In this document: positions 46,939-56,041 of the stretch, one piece after another
Numbering within the stretch: the first letter of the stretch is position 1
Layout: each line of letters opens with the position of its first letter
Assembly: GCF_001941345.1 (NCBI RefSeq)
Contig: NZ_CP009251.1
Location: 2,418,001-2,482,000, forward strand
Length of the DNA stretch: 64,000 bases
Origin: Corynebacterium stationis
GTDB lineage: Bacteria > Actinomycetota > Actinomycetes > Mycobacteriales > Mycobacteriaceae
Direction: 5' to 3'
Notes under the pieces: generated by a model
Seen by the model: the letters and a program-made list of their open reading frames with translations, nothing else
What the model was told of the DNA's origin: nothing
Database searches by the model: none
Program-made: the position numbers and the translations under genes

Positions 46939-47318
46939 TGAGTTACGCATTTTTTGCCGATGTTGTTTCCCTTATCTTGATTTTCGCCGGTGCACTGCTG
47001 GTGCTATCCGCGGCGATTGGCGTGGCGCGTTTCCAAGATCCGATGTCGCGCATTCACTTTGTCACCAAGCCGCAGACCGTGGGCTTGATTTTCACCATCC
47101 TGGGCGCAGGTATTCGCGTGACCGGATCCGAATCTTTCGGCGTTGCTGAGCGCGCTGACTTAGGCATTTTATTCTTGCTGGTTGTCTTTGCTTTGGCCAC
47201 CAGCCCGGTCACGGCGCAGCGCATGACACGTATTTCGCGCCGCGAAGGTCTCTATGCTGACGATGACCACATGTCGCGCAATGACCAGCCTGCGACAAAG
47301 CAGATGCGGCGCAAATAA
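46938..47318 (+). CDS. mrpG: Mrp antiporter subunit G
   Basis: 126 residues, three membrane segments; GVARFQDPMSRIHFVTKPQTVG and TSPVTAQRMTR are the family motifs. Last gene of the operon; the C-terminus is a short basic, disordered tail. Confidence 0.93.
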   Translation: MSYAFFADVVSLILIFAGALLVLSAAIGVARFQDPMSRIHFVTKPQTVGLIFTILGAGIRVTGSESFGVAERADLGILFLLVVFALATSPVTAQRMTRISRREGLYADDDHMSRNDQPATKQMRRK

Positions 47319-47387
47319 AAATCTAGGCGTACGCTTGGCGTAGTTCTAATGCAAATATTGCCACCCGAGTAGATAGAGATATCAAGC

Positions 47388-48599
47388 GTGAAAAAGACCT
47401 GGGGCGTCACTTCGCTAGCCCTTGCCCTAGCCGCGTTTGCGGCGTGGGCAGTTTTTCAGATTCTCCACTTTGATGGCCACCATGCTTTGACGTGGCGTGT
47501 GCCTTTAGACCTTTATATCTATGCTGCGGCCGGCACAGATGTTGCCTCCGGCGGGCAGCTTTACGATGCAGCCTACGTCGGCAAATTGCCTTTCACCTAC
47601 CCGCCGTTTGCGGGCACGGTATTTATGGCGCTTAGTTATTTGAGCGAAAATTGGCTGGTTATTCTCTGGCAAGGTGGCACAGCGCTCGCGCTTTTCACTG
47701 TCTTTCTACTGGTCTTTCGCGAGCGCGGCTACGGCTACCGCGCCTCCAATTGGCTGCTGTCTCTCTTGTTAACTGCTGCGGCGCTAGCTTTCGTGCCTTT
47801 TCACGGCACGCTATTTTTCGGCCAGATCAATATCTTCTTGATGTTGCTGGTGGCCCTAGATTTCTTGCCCAAGCGCCGTCTGCCCGGCATCGGCATTGGC
47901 CTTGCCGCGGGTTTGAAACTCACCCCTGCATTTTTGGGCCTGGCCTTGTTATTTCAGCGTCGCTGGTGGTCGGCAGCCATCTCCGTGGTGACTTTTGCGC
48001 TAACCGTGGGCGTCGGCTTTCTTACTATTCCCGATGCCCAAGACTTCTGGGAACGTGCCATCTTTGATTCTTCGCGCGTGGGCGATCACAGCAATCCCGG
48101 TGCGCAATCGATTCGCTCGCTTCTCGAGCGCGAATTCAACATCGAAGGCGGCCTCTGGTGGGTCATTGCCATCGTGGTGGTCTTCGCACTGACCTGCATC
48201 GCGGTGCGTCTTGCCTGCAAACGACACAATGGCACCGTGGCGATGGCGCTGACCGGTATCTCTTCGTGTCTGATTTCCCCGTTTTCCTGGTTCCACCACT
48301 GGGTGTGGGTGCTTCCGCTACTGCTGGCACTCATGCTGACAGTCAATCAGTGGTTGGGACATCGCCTACCCGGCATTTTCGGCGCGCAAGTCGCGGGCTT
48401 GGCTTCATTCGTGGTGTTGATTATCTTCGCGCTGCCCTTTGTTGCCAAGCAGGCCTGGGAAGGCACGGCTTATCAGCACCTCGATGACTTTGGAACCTTA
48501 GGCGCGCTAGCTTTTACCGGCACCGGCATAATTTTTATCGCTGGCTACGCACTCACTGGTCTTCTCCGCACGCGCCCATCCGAAAAATCGATCACCTAA
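47388..48599 (+). CDS. GT87-family polyprenyl-phosphate-mannose mannosyltransferase
   Basis: 403 residues with 9-11 membrane segments. The GT87/DUF2029 pattern is present: an early acidic loop (PLDLYIYAAAGTDVASGGQLYD), FTYPPFAGTVFM, the FFGQINIFLMLLVALDF segment, AAGLKLTPAFLGL, and FSWFHHWVWVLP. Members are GT-C enzymes adding alpha-1,2-mannose to lipomannan/arabinan lipoglycans from decaprenyl-phosphate mannose on the outer face of the membrane. It follows mrpG by about 70 bases and may have its own promoter. Acceptor unknown. Confidence 0.85.
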   Translation: MKKTWGVTSLALALAAFAAWAVFQILHFDGHHALTWRVPLDLYIYAAAGTDVASGGQLYDAAYVGKLPFTYPPFAGTVFMALSYLSENWLVILWQGGTALALFTVFLLVFRERGYGYRASNWLLSLLLTAAALAFVPFHGTLFFGQINIFLMLLVALDFLPKRRLPGIGIGLAAGLKLTPAFLGLALLFQRRWWSAAISVVTFALTVGVGFLTIPDAQDFWERAIFDSSRVGDHSNPGAQSIRSLLEREFNIEGGLWWVIAIVVVFALTCIAVRLACKRHNGTVAMALTGISSCLISPFSWFHHWVWVLPLLLALMLTVNQWLGHRLPGIFGAQVAGLASFVVLIIFALPFVAKQAWEGTAYQHLDDFGTLGALAFTGTGIIFIAGYALTGLLRTRPSEKSIT

Positions 48600-48642
48600 T
48601 CGGCTAACCAGCCCGGTTGGCTAGTTAGCTCTTGCTAGCTGT

Positions 48643-48660
48643 GGGGATCTCCCCGGTTTT
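48643..48660 (+). terminator. Short terminator after the GT87 gene
   Basis: GGGG-ATCT-CCCC followed by GGTTTT, 43 bases after the stop. A second overlapping inverted repeat (CTAACCAGCCCGGTTGGCTAG) lies at about 48604-48624. Confidence 0.5.
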
Positions 48661-49780
48661 AAATCAGATCCATTGCTCCCATGCTGCTCACGTGGTGCGT
48701 GTTCTCCACGAGCCTGCCGCCTGGGGTGTGCAGGCGGACTTTGCCGCGGTGTCGGCGCATCCTGCCGCGCTTGGGTTTACCCGGACTTGGTCGTTTCCGT
48801 TTCTTGCGCGGACCATCATCATTGACACCGTTGTGGTACTTACACAGCATCGTCAGATTCGATGGCTTGGTGTGTCCGCCGTGTTTGTGAGCGTCGATGT
48901 GGTGAACTTGGCATCTATCGGCCGGTACGGTGCAGTCCGGCCACGGGCACACCAGGTTTTCCGCCATGGCCAAGGTGCGCAGCTTCTCTGATGCGAAACG
49001 GGCTTCGTAGAGATTCACCGGTCCGGCGGTGGGGTGGAAAAGACCGACATAGAGCTTGTCACCAAGGGAGCCGGCCATCGCAGCGTTGATGAATTCAGCG
49101 CCAGTCATTGTCGTGCCGTCGGATAAAGCAACAATGACGTCCTCGCCTTTGCCGCAGGAAACTTTCGCGAAATCATCAAGACCAATAGCAATCACGGTGC
49201 GGTATTCCGGCTTGATGAGCCCAGTGCCGGTGCCTTCAACAAGGTCCCAGAAGGGCTCCAGAAGTGCTTCTGAGCGTAGCTGGTCATCATCCTTGATGGC
49301 GGCGTCAGGCGTCTTTTCTAAATCGGTAATACGACGTTGGGTATCGGTGATGCTGATAGTTCGTAGGCCGTCTACAACGCGACCTAGGCGTACACCGCGC
49401 TGTTTGGGTTTGTCGCCGCCTTCTTCCATAACGCGCTTTTTCGCGTAGGCTTCGACTTCTTCGAAGGTGCCCTCAAACGCGATAAGTTCAGCACGCAAGC
49501 GCCAGGCGGCACCGCGCTTCTGCAACTTCTTGGCGTGCTTTTCCACCATCTCTAAATACTCAAGGCTTAACCCTCGCTCTTCAGCAAGCGCTACTGATTC
49601 GCGTTGGAGGCGAGGTGAGTCGGTGGGGCCGAAAAGGACATCGGAAAGCTGGGTGAAACTCTTCGCAGTCTTGCGAGCCATGCCATCGCTTGCCATGTCA
49701 TATGGCGAGCGTTTAGACATGTCTTTTAAGATGCCTATTGCTTGGCTGGTAAGAGCCATAAATTCTTCGTATTTATCCAT
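48659..49780 (-). CDS. HNH-endonuclease-domain protein (DUF222-type, corynebacterial family)
   Basis: 373 residues from ATG at 49780; the frame is open 28 codons further without a ribosome site. The N-terminal two thirds are helical (DUF222-like). The HNH motif is near residue 300: CPWPDCTVPADRCQVHHIDAH ... KPSNLTMLCKYHN, with zinc Cys pairs and the HH-N-H catalytic signature. The last 50 residues are strongly basic (PRKKRKRPSPGKPKRGRMRRH). Such genes occur in many scattered copies in corynebacteria; they may belong to mobile or repeat families. Activity not known. Confidence 0.8.
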   Translation of the reverse strand: MDKYEEFMALTSQAIGILKDMSKRSPYDMASDGMARKTAKSFTQLSDVLFGPTDSPRLQRESVALAEERGLSLEYLEMVEKHAKKLQKRGAAWRLRAELIAFEGTFEEVEAYAKKRVMEEGGDKPKQRGVRLGRVVDGLRTISITDTQRRITDLEKTPDAAIKDDDQLRSEALLEPFWDLVEGTGTGLIKPEYRTVIAIGLDDFAKVSCGKGEDVIVALSDGTTMTGAEFINAAMAGSLGDKLYVGLFHPTAGPVNLYEARFASEKLRTLAMAENLVCPWPDCTVPADRCQVHHIDAHKHGGHTKPSNLTMLCKYHNGVNDDGPRKKRKRPSPGKPKRGRMRRHRGKVRLHTPGGRLVENTHHVSSMGAMDLI

Positions 49781-49892
49781 GCCTTCGACACTAAAACGCA
49801 AACGCAAGCCCGCGCTAGGGGAAGGACAAAAACCTGTGGATGACCACGTTGACACATCACGCAACAGGCAAAGTTATCCACAGGAGGGAGTT

Positions 49893-51050
49893 TTAGGAGT
49901 CATCGACAAGCGGCAATAGAGTGTCTAGCTCATCGCACGTCATGTCAACAACGCTCTTCCAATCGCCGCTAGCTCGGAATTGCTTGCGCTGGCGTTCGTA
50001 ACCGGCGCCGCGGTCGATGATTTCCAGCACCAGCTGCAGCTCCCGCGCGCACCCTAGTTCCTTCGCGAGCGGGGTTAGTTCATCGACCAAGTCGGCGAGT
50101 TCGTCTTTAACCCAGCGTTCATCGGTAGCGCGCGAGGTAATCACCAAAGCATCCATGCCATAACGGGCACCGCGCCACTTATTTTCCGCAACATGCCACT
50201 GCTGCAAGATAGGCAGCGGTTTGCCCTCATCAATCATGCGGTCATAGTGAACTACCAGGCAGTGGGTTAGCGCCACCACGGCGGCTAACTCCCGCAGGTT
50301 CGAGGAAGCATCAGACACGCGGACTTCCACGGTGCCCCACTTCGAGGCCGGGCGGATATCAAAGTGCATGGAACCGGTGTGGTTGATAACGCCGGAAATA
50401 GACTGGTCCCGCATGTAGTCCTGCCACGCGGCCCAGTCCTTGAATTGATAAGGCATGCCGGCTGTTGGCAACTGCTGGTACAGCATCGTGCGGTTGGAGG
50501 CGTAGCCGGTGTCCAAACCATCCCAGCCCGGCGAGCACGCGGAAATCGCCAACAAGTGCGGGTACTTTGTCATCAACGCGTTAATGATGGGCCACACGCG
50601 GTCCTCATGGGAAATGCCCACATGCACATGCGTTCCCCACAGCAGCATCTGCTGGCCCCAGTATTGCGTGCGGTTTATGATCTCAGAATAGGATTCCTTT
50701 TCCGAGACCGGGTTCTTCCGAAAATCCGAAAAAGGGTGCCCGCCGGATCCCCAGACGCGGATATCGTGTTGCTTCGCAGCGGCTTGCACGGCGCGAATGC
50801 CAGTGTTGAGCTCAGCAATTGCTTCCGGAACGGTGTTGCAAATGCCGGTGACCAGCTCAACTGTGTTTTGCAGAAATTCTTTTTCAAGGTGAATATCGGG
50901 CGCAATGTCTGCAACCGCATCCACAATTTCTGATGCCCGTGGCACCAGGTCACGGGTTACGGGGTCAACAAGCGCGACTTCCCACTCAACCCCCAGCGTG
51001 GGCTGCGGGGAGCGGGCGAAGATTTCTTCGACGTATTCCGTGTTACTCAC
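49893..51050 (-). CDS. Carboxylate-amine ligase, glutamate-cysteine ligase family 2 (YbdK-like)
   Basis: 385 residues. The GCS2 fold shows [12 protein letters not shown] (metal Glu), [35 protein letters not shown] and [13 protein letters not shown]. YbdK-type enzymes have weak glutamate-cysteine ligase activity; the real product is uncertain. GTG at 51050 is preferred to ATG at 51074 because TACGAT ends 6 bases before it (leaderless spacing). In mycobacteria the homologue is also near def, DUF3263 and LytR_C genes. Confidence 0.85.
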   Translation of the reverse strand: MSNTEYVEEIFARSPQPTLGVEWEVALVDPVTRDLVPRASEIVDAVADIAPDIHLEKEFLQNTVELVTGICNTVPEAIAELNTGIRAVQAAAKQHDIRVWGSGGHPFSDFRKNPVSEKESYSEIINRTQYWGQQMLLWGTHVHVGISHEDRVWPIINALMTKYPHLLAISACSPGWDGLDTGYASNRTMLYQQLPTAGMPYQFKDWAAWQDYMRDQSISGVINHTGSMHFDIRPASKWGTVEVRVSDASSNLRELAAVVALTHCLVVHYDRMIDEGKPLPILQQWHVAENKWRGARYGMDALVITSRATDERWVKDELADLVDELTPLAKELGCARELQLVLEIIDRGAGYERQRKQFRASGDWKSVVDMTCDELDTLLPLVDDS

Positions 51051-51104
51051 TAATCCATCGTACCCAACCGACATGGGGCCAGGCGTGATTACATTCTTTA
51101 ATTT

Positions 51105-51797
51105 TTAGTTGTCAGTTAAGACAATGGTCACGCCGTCGCGGGTGTTATCAGGCAAAATATTGCTGTGCTCGCGGGCAACGCCGTGGTATTGATCGGCGAG
51201 CTCGCGCGCGGTTTGTTCGGCAGCAGCGTTGCCTTTGGGGAAAAATACGGTGGTTTCGGGCAGGATTTCATCGGCGAAGTTTCCTACCTCGCCCAACTCT
51301 CGGCCATCGGCGCGCAGGCGGTCGGCGACATCGGCAGCTAGGCCTTGGGTCATCGAGTTATTCAAGACATTGACCTTCAGCGGCGCAGCAGGGGCGGCAG
51401 GAGCAGCAGCGGGTGCATCATCGCCTGTCGATGCCCGCTTGGCCTTTTCAGCATCACCACGGTCTGCGTCATCTTGCTCAGGCTTGGCTTCTGGATTGTC
51501 CTTATCGGCGTCAGCCTGCGCATCACCGGCTTCGTCCCCTGGAATATCTGTGGATTGCTCGGCAGTATCGGCGCCGACAGTGCCTGGTTCTTGCTCGCTG
51601 GATTCGTTGGTTTGCTCAGCGGCTTGCTCAGAACTGTCATCTTGGGTGAAGGCATATAGCGCCCACAGGCCGAACATGACCGCAACGGCAATGAGCACCA
51701 TCGCGAAACCGCGCAGCGGCAACGTGGTGGCGGTAGCTCCTGCACCAGCAGATTGGCTAGCTTCGTTCCCTGAATTGTCTACAGTCTCATTAGTCAC
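51105..51797 (-). CDS. Membrane-anchored LytR_C-domain protein
   Basis: About 230 residues. One membrane segment (PLRGFAMVLIAVAVMFGLWALYAFT) near the N-terminus, then a 100-residue acidic disordered linker rich in Asp/Glu/Ala, then a LytR C-terminal domain (KVNVLNNSMTQGLAADVADRLRADG ... TIVLTDN). Without a LytR-CpsA-Psr catalytic domain it is likely a cell-wall accessory protein. The M. tuberculosis homologue is in the same neighbourhood. The start is uncertain: GTG at 51797 overlaps the DUF3263 stop slightly upstream side; the frame is open to 51866. Confidence 0.75.
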   Translation of the reverse strand: MTNETVDNSGNEASQSAGAGATATTLPLRGFAMVLIAVAVMFGLWALYAFTQDDSSEQAAEQTNESSEQEPGTVGADTAEQSTDIPGDEAGDAQADADKDNPEAKPEQDDADRGDAEKAKRASTGDDAPAAAPAAPAAPLKVNVLNNSMTQGLAADVADRLRADGRELGEVGNFADEILPETTVFFPKGNAAAEQTARELADQYHGVAREHSNILPDNTRDGVTIVLTDN

Positions 51798-51807
51798 ACC
51801 AGTAACA

Positions 51808-52095
51808 CTAGTTGTCAGAGGATGAGTTTTCGTGCGCGGCACGCCGGATTTCCTCGCGTTCTCCACGTTTTCTAAGCAGTCTTTTTACCAACACCGGGTT
51901 ATATGCCAACGCTGCTGGCAATTCCACAATCACGTTGAGACGCTGGTGGTAGCGCACTGGGGAAATATCCAGCTCAGCGCGAATCGCTTTTTCTTTCAAC
52001 GCAATGGCTTTGGGCGCGTGGGCCTCAAAATCCAAAATTTGCTGATCTAAGGGGCTTAATTCTTCATGCCCGTTACTGTCGCTGGCGCTAGTCAT
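51808..52095 (-). CDS. DUF3263 protein
   Basis: 95 residues from ATG at 52095. The sequence [39 protein letters not shown] has the helix-turn-helix-like layout of the DUF3263 family found next to def in actinobacteria. Probably a small DNA-binding protein; function unknown. The start is 16 bases from the divergent def start, with TACAGT 6 bases before it, so it looks leaderless. Confidence 0.8.
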   Translation of the reverse strand: MTSASDSNGHEELSPLDQQILDFEAHAPKAIALKEKAIRAELDISPVRYHQRLNVIVELPAALAYNPVLVKRLLRKRGEREEIRRAAHENSSSDN

Positions 52096-52111
52096 GCTTA
52101 AACTGTATTCC
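52096..52111. promoter_or_regulatory. Divergent overlapping promoters of DUF3263 gene and def
   Basis: Only 16 bases separate the two ATG codons. On plus, TAAACT (52099-52104) ends 7 bases before the def ATG; on minus, TACAGT ends 6 bases before the DUF3263 ATG. The two -10 boxes share bases, and TAGTCATG/CATGACTA form an inverted repeat over the two starts. Confidence 0.55.
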
Positions 52112-52702
52112 ATGACTATCCGCGCAATTGTGATCCATGGCGACCCTGTCCTTCATAACCCCACTGAACCGGTCACGGAGCCGATCGATTCCCCTGAATT
52201 ACAAACACTTATTGCAGACATGTATGAAACCATGGCTGCTGCCCACGGTGTGGGCCTGGCGGCAAATCAGGTTGGCATCGCCAAGCGTCTTTTTGTGTAT
52301 GACTGCCCTGATGATGAAGGCCACATGCATAAAGGCTGCGTTATCAACCCCGTGCTGGAAACTTCTGAGATTCCAGAGACCATGCCTGCCGATGACGGCT
52401 CTGACGACGAAGGCTGCCTGTCTGTGCCGGGCGAAGGATTCCCAACCGGCCGCGCCGACTGGGCCAAGGTTACAGGCCTGAATGAAAAGGGCGAAGAGAT
52501 TGAGGTTGAAGGCACGGGCTTTTTCGCACGCTGTCTGCAGCACGAAGTTGGCCACCTCGATGGCTTGGTGTACACCGATACTCTCATTGGCCGCAATAAG
52601 CGCGCCGCCAAGAAGGCCATTAAGGCTAATGGCTGGAATGTTGCCGGTTTAACCTGGATGCCTGGTGAAGATATTGACCCATTTGGACACGACGACGAGT
52701 AA
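52112..52702 (+). CDS. def: Peptide deformylase
   Basis: 196 residues. Removes the N-formyl group from nascent proteins. The three motifs are present: [18 protein letters not shown] (metal Cys) and QHEVGHLDG (HExxH metal site, with Gly in place of the more common Asp, as in mycobacterial deformylases). ATG at 52112 is used because the protein family begins there ([13 protein letters not shown]) and a -10 box sits directly upstream. Confidence 0.96.
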   Translation: MTIRAIVIHGDPVLHNPTEPVTEPIDSPELQTLIADMYETMAAAHGVGLAANQVGIAKRLFVYDCPDDEGHMHKGCVINPVLETSEIPETMPADDGSDDEGCLSVPGEGFPTGRADWAKVTGLNEKGEEIEVEGTGFFARCLQHEVGHLDGLVYTDTLIGRNKRAAKKAIKANGWNVAGLTWMPGEDIDPFGHDDE

Positions 52703-52720
52703 AGACGACACTTTTTAATT

Positions 52721-53689
52721 ATGGCTAAGGCATTTCGCTCCGACCCGATTACCGTTGATGATCGCGTGGTCGCACGCCGCAAATTCAAAGGCGGTGGGCA
52801 CAGCGATGTCATCGGCCATGTCGTGGCAGTCGAGCCTCTGACTATCCGTCCGCAGATGGTCGGTGGGTTTCCTTCTGCACTCCCGGAGGTAGTCATCCCG
52901 GCAGAAGAGCTTTATGTCGTGAAAAAGCTGTCGCCGCGCACGGTGCGTAATTCTGATATTCGCCATGTTGAAGTCGCCTCGGCTAAGTCCTATCTTGGGC
53001 ACGCTACTCAGTGGACGAGCAATGGCCAGTGGCTTATGCGCGCAGGCGATGGCATCACCAAGCGCACCAACTCGGCAGTTCCTTTGGGGCCTTCGGCAGG
53101 TTTTGAGCGCGCGCCGATTGCGGAACTCATGGCCTTTTACGCAAGCCATAATTTGCCGTGTGTGTTGTTGGTTCCAGAGCGCATCGGCAATTCGGCGCTG
53201 AAGCTTGCGCACGAGCATATCGATGTGGAAAAGATCGTCATGACCCGCACGCTGGATGATTTAAGCGATATCCAGCCCTACCTCGACGACACCCTCGAGG
53301 TTGATATTTCTTCCGAACCCACCCCCGCCTGGCTGGAGATTACTGATCACGTAGGCACTGATCTCACAGATGCATCGCTCATCGATTCCCCCCTCGCCTT
53401 TTTCACCGCCTCTGCCGGCGCAGTGCTTCGCGCGACCATCACGGAGTCCGAAGACGGCACCAAGTGGTTGGGTATTGCATGTGTGAAGGTCAGCGAATCT
53501 GCACGTCGTCAACGCTTGGCTGCGCGTTTGGTTGCCGCTGCCATGGCCTGGGGTGCTGCCGAGGGCGCGGAGAAGTCCTACCTGCAAGTCAGCGTAGGAA
53601 ATGATGCTGCGGTGGCGCTGTATGAGAAATTGGGGATGCTAGAGCACCACCGGCATCGCTATATCGAAGTTATTCCAGGTAACCTATAA
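52721..53689 (+). CDS. GNAT N-acetyltransferase with N-terminal extension (Rv0428c-like)
   Basis: 322 residues. The first 80 or so residues form a small beta domain (ITVDDRVVARRKFKGGG ... IPAEELYVVKKL). The C-terminal GNAT domain has the acetyl-CoA signature in SARRQRLAARLVAAAMAWG (RRxxxA-type loop) and the final SVGNDAAVALYEKLGM segment. Substrate unknown. It lies between def and xthA as in mycobacteria, 18 bases after def and 3 before xthA, so it is in one operon. Confidence 0.85.
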   Translation: MAKAFRSDPITVDDRVVARRKFKGGGHSDVIGHVVAVEPLTIRPQMVGGFPSALPEVVIPAEELYVVKKLSPRTVRNSDIRHVEVASAKSYLGHATQWTSNGQWLMRAGDGITKRTNSAVPLGPSAGFERAPIAELMAFYASHNLPCVLLVPERIGNSALKLAHEHIDVEKIVMTRTLDDLSDIQPYLDDTLEVDISSEPTPAWLEITDHVGTDLTDASLIDSPLAFFTASAGAVLRATITESEDGTKWLGIACVKVSESARRQRLAARLVAAAMAWGAAEGAEKSYLQVSVGNDAAVALYEKLGMLEHHRHRYIEVIPGNL

Positions 53690-53692
53690 ATC

Positions 53693-54502
53693 ATGCGGAT
53701 AGCCACGTGGAATATTAACTCGGTACGCACTCGCGGTGAGCGAGCATTGAACTTGATGGACAAGCACGACATCGACGTGTTGTGTCTGCAAGAAACCAAA
53801 GTCGCTGATGATAAATTTCCCCAGGCTCTGTTTGAAGACGCCGGCTACCACGTCGTGTTCCACGGTTTAAACCAGTGGAATGGTGTGGCGATTGTAAGCC
53901 GTGAAAAGCCCACTGAGATCTTCACGGGGTTCCCGGGCCAGCCGGGATATCACAATGATGAGGAAAAAGAACAGGCCCCAGAAGCACGTGCTTTGGGTGC
54001 AGTGATTCGCAATGTCGAAATCTGGTCGCTGTATGTTCCAAATGGTCGTGAAATCACTCACCGCCACTATGACTATAAATTAGATTTCCTCTACGGCTTG
54101 GCGCGCTATGCCGAGAGCAAAAAACGCGAGAAGCTGCTGCTCACCGGTGACTTTAACATTGCGCCGCGCAATGAAGATGTGTGGGATTTGGAGCTATTCC
54201 GCGGCAAGACGCACGTCACCGAACCTGAGCGTGCTGCTTTTCAGAGCTTAGAAGAAGCAGGTTTGGAAGAAGTCACCCGGCGCTTTACGGAAAAAGATCG
54301 CTGGACTTATTACGACTACAAGTCGATGCGCTTTCAAAAAGACGAAGGCATGCGCATCGATTTCCACATGGCTTCTGCCTCCCTTGCCGAAAAGGTCACG
54401 GGCGCGGGCTTGGATAAAAAGGAGCGCGCAGAGAAAGGCAGCTCTGACCACGTACTGTTGTGGGCAGATTATGACCTCCCCGATTTCGACTCCGTTCGTT
54501 AG
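53693..54502 (+). CDS. xthA: Exodeoxyribonuclease III / AP endonuclease
   Basis: 269 residues. Repairs abasic sites and 3' blocked ends. Catalytic segments: TWNINSVR (Asn), LQETKV (metal Glu), GDFNIAP (Asp/Asn) and SSDHVLLWADYDL (final Asp-His). Starts ATG at 53693, 3 bases after the GNAT stop. Confidence 0.95.
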   Translation: MRIATWNINSVRTRGERALNLMDKHDIDVLCLQETKVADDKFPQALFEDAGYHVVFHGLNQWNGVAIVSREKPTEIFTGFPGQPGYHNDEEKEQAPEARALGAVIRNVEIWSLYVPNGREITHRHYDYKLDFLYGLARYAESKKREKLLLTGDFNIAPRNEDVWDLELFRGKTHVTEPERAAFQSLEEAGLEEVTRRFTEKDRWTYYDYKSMRFQKDEGMRIDFHMASASLAEKVTGAGLDKKERAEKGSSDHVLLWADYDLPDFDSVR

Positions 54503-54511
54503 TGCCCTTTC

Positions 54512-56014
54512 ATGAGCTTTTCTTCAGATTTAAGTTTCTGGCAGGCGGCGTTTTTCATTTTGGATTACGCCATCAAAATCTTTGCTGTCGGATTCGTTCC
54601 CGAAGGCCGTCGACCTTCTTCTTCCACGGCGTGGCTGCTGGCTATTTTGCTGCTGCCTTTCATCGGCCTGCCGCTATTTTTGCTCATGGGTTCTCCGCAG
54701 ATCAACAGTCGCCGTCACCGCATCCAGCAAAAGGCAGATGATGCTATCGACGATGCGCACAAAGAGGTGCCGGACCACCCTTTTGAGATTATCCAGCCCG
54801 AAGTCGAATCCATCATCAAGCTCAACCGCCATCTCACCGGATTTCCCGCGGTCGTGGGCCACAATATCGGCATTCACGCTGACTATAAAAAGTGCATCCA
54901 GGCCATGGCCGATGCCATTGACAAGGCGGAGCGCTACGTCTATGTCGAAATCTACATCGCCAGCTGGGACGAAGAGACCGACCCCTTTTTCCAAGCGCTT
55001 GCACGTGCGCGCCAGCGCGGAGTGGAAGTAAAATTCCTCTTCGACCAGATTGGCAGTTTCAAGTACAAAGGATATCGCACGCTCGGGAAAAGACTCAGCG
55101 CCATCGACGTCGACTGGCGTCTCATGCTGCCTATCCAGCTGCATAAATTCCGCTTCCGCCGCCCTGATCTGCGCAATCACCGCAAGCTGGTCATCATCGA
55201 CGGCAACCGTGGTTTCATCGGCTCACTCAATCTCATTAAGCGCGCGTATAAGAGCAAAGACCGCGCCTGGATTGACTACATGGTGGAGCTCACGGGCCCC
55301 ATCGTGGTTTCTTTGCAGTCTGTTTTCGCTGTGGATTGGTATACCGAGTCGGGCGAATACATCGAAATGATCACCGAGCTCGAAGACTTAGGCGAAACCC
55401 CCGATTCCAACTACCTGCAGCTGATTCCTTCCGGCCCGGGCTATACCACCGAGCCGAACCTGCGGATGTTTACCTCGCTCATCCACCACGCCAAGAGCCG
55501 GTTGATTATCTGCTCGCCGTATTTCGTGCCTGATGAAGCGCTACTCGATGCCGTAACCACCGCCGCCTACCGCGACGTCCGAGTTGAGCTGTACGTTTCC
55601 CGGCGCGCTGACCAATTTGTCGTCGACCACTCGCAGTCGTCGTACTACCAAACCTTGCTCGAAGCCGGCGTGCACATTTATCAATTCCCCGAGCCTTTTG
55701 TACTGCACTCGAAGTTCGTGCTCGCCGACCCCGATGCCGGCCGCGCCGACCCCGAAGAAACCCACGATGGCCTGCGCCTGAAGTCTCATCCGCTGGCAGC
55801 GTTTGGTTCTTCTAACCTGGACATGCGTTCTTTCGGCCTCAATTATGAATCCACCATGTTGGTTGCCCAGGGAGATTTGATTACAGAATTTAATGAGCTC
55901 GCCGCCAATTACCGCGCGGTCTCGCATGAATTGACCTTGGAAGAGTGGAATAAGCGCAGTTTCGCACGCCGCTACATCGACAATGTCATGCGCCTATCTT
56001 CCGCTCTCCAGTAG
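54512..56014 (+). CDS. cls: Cardiolipin synthase (PLD family)
   Basis: 500 residues. Two N-terminal membrane segments (about 8-30 and 38-58), then two phospholipase-D motifs: NHRKLVIIDGNRGFIGSLN and HSKFVLADPD ... FGSSNLDMRSFGLNYE. It joins phosphatidylglycerol molecules to make cardiolipin at the membrane. Start ATG at 54512 is 10 bases after xthA, so it may be co-transcribed. Confidence 0.94.
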   Translation: MSFSSDLSFWQAAFFILDYAIKIFAVGFVPEGRRPSSSTAWLLAILLLPFIGLPLFLLMGSPQINSRRHRIQQKADDAIDDAHKEVPDHPFEIIQPEVESIIKLNRHLTGFPAVVGHNIGIHADYKKCIQAMADAIDKAERYVYVEIYIASWDEETDPFFQALARARQRGVEVKFLFDQIGSFKYKGYRTLGKRLSAIDVDWRLMLPIQLHKFRFRRPDLRNHRKLVIIDGNRGFIGSLNLIKRAYKSKDRAWIDYMVELTGPIVVSLQSVFAVDWYTESGEYIEMITELEDLGETPDSNYLQLIPSGPGYTTEPNLRMFTSLIHHAKSRLIICSPYFVPDEALLDAVTTAAYRDVRVELYVSRRADQFVVDHSQSSYYQTLLEAGVHIYQFPEPFVLHSKFVLADPDAGRADPEETHDGLRLKSHPLAAFGSSNLDMRSFGLNYESTMLVAQGDLITEFNELAANYRAVSHELTLEEWNKRSFARRYIDNVMRLSSALQ

Positions 56015-56041
56015 TTTTTAGGGATTAGGACCTACCGGTGA

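Noticed and set aside
48659-49780. Insertion sequence or intron around the HNH gene
   Set aside because: No terminal repeats, reverse transcriptase or target duplications were seen; HNH/DUF222 genes stand alone in corynebacteria.
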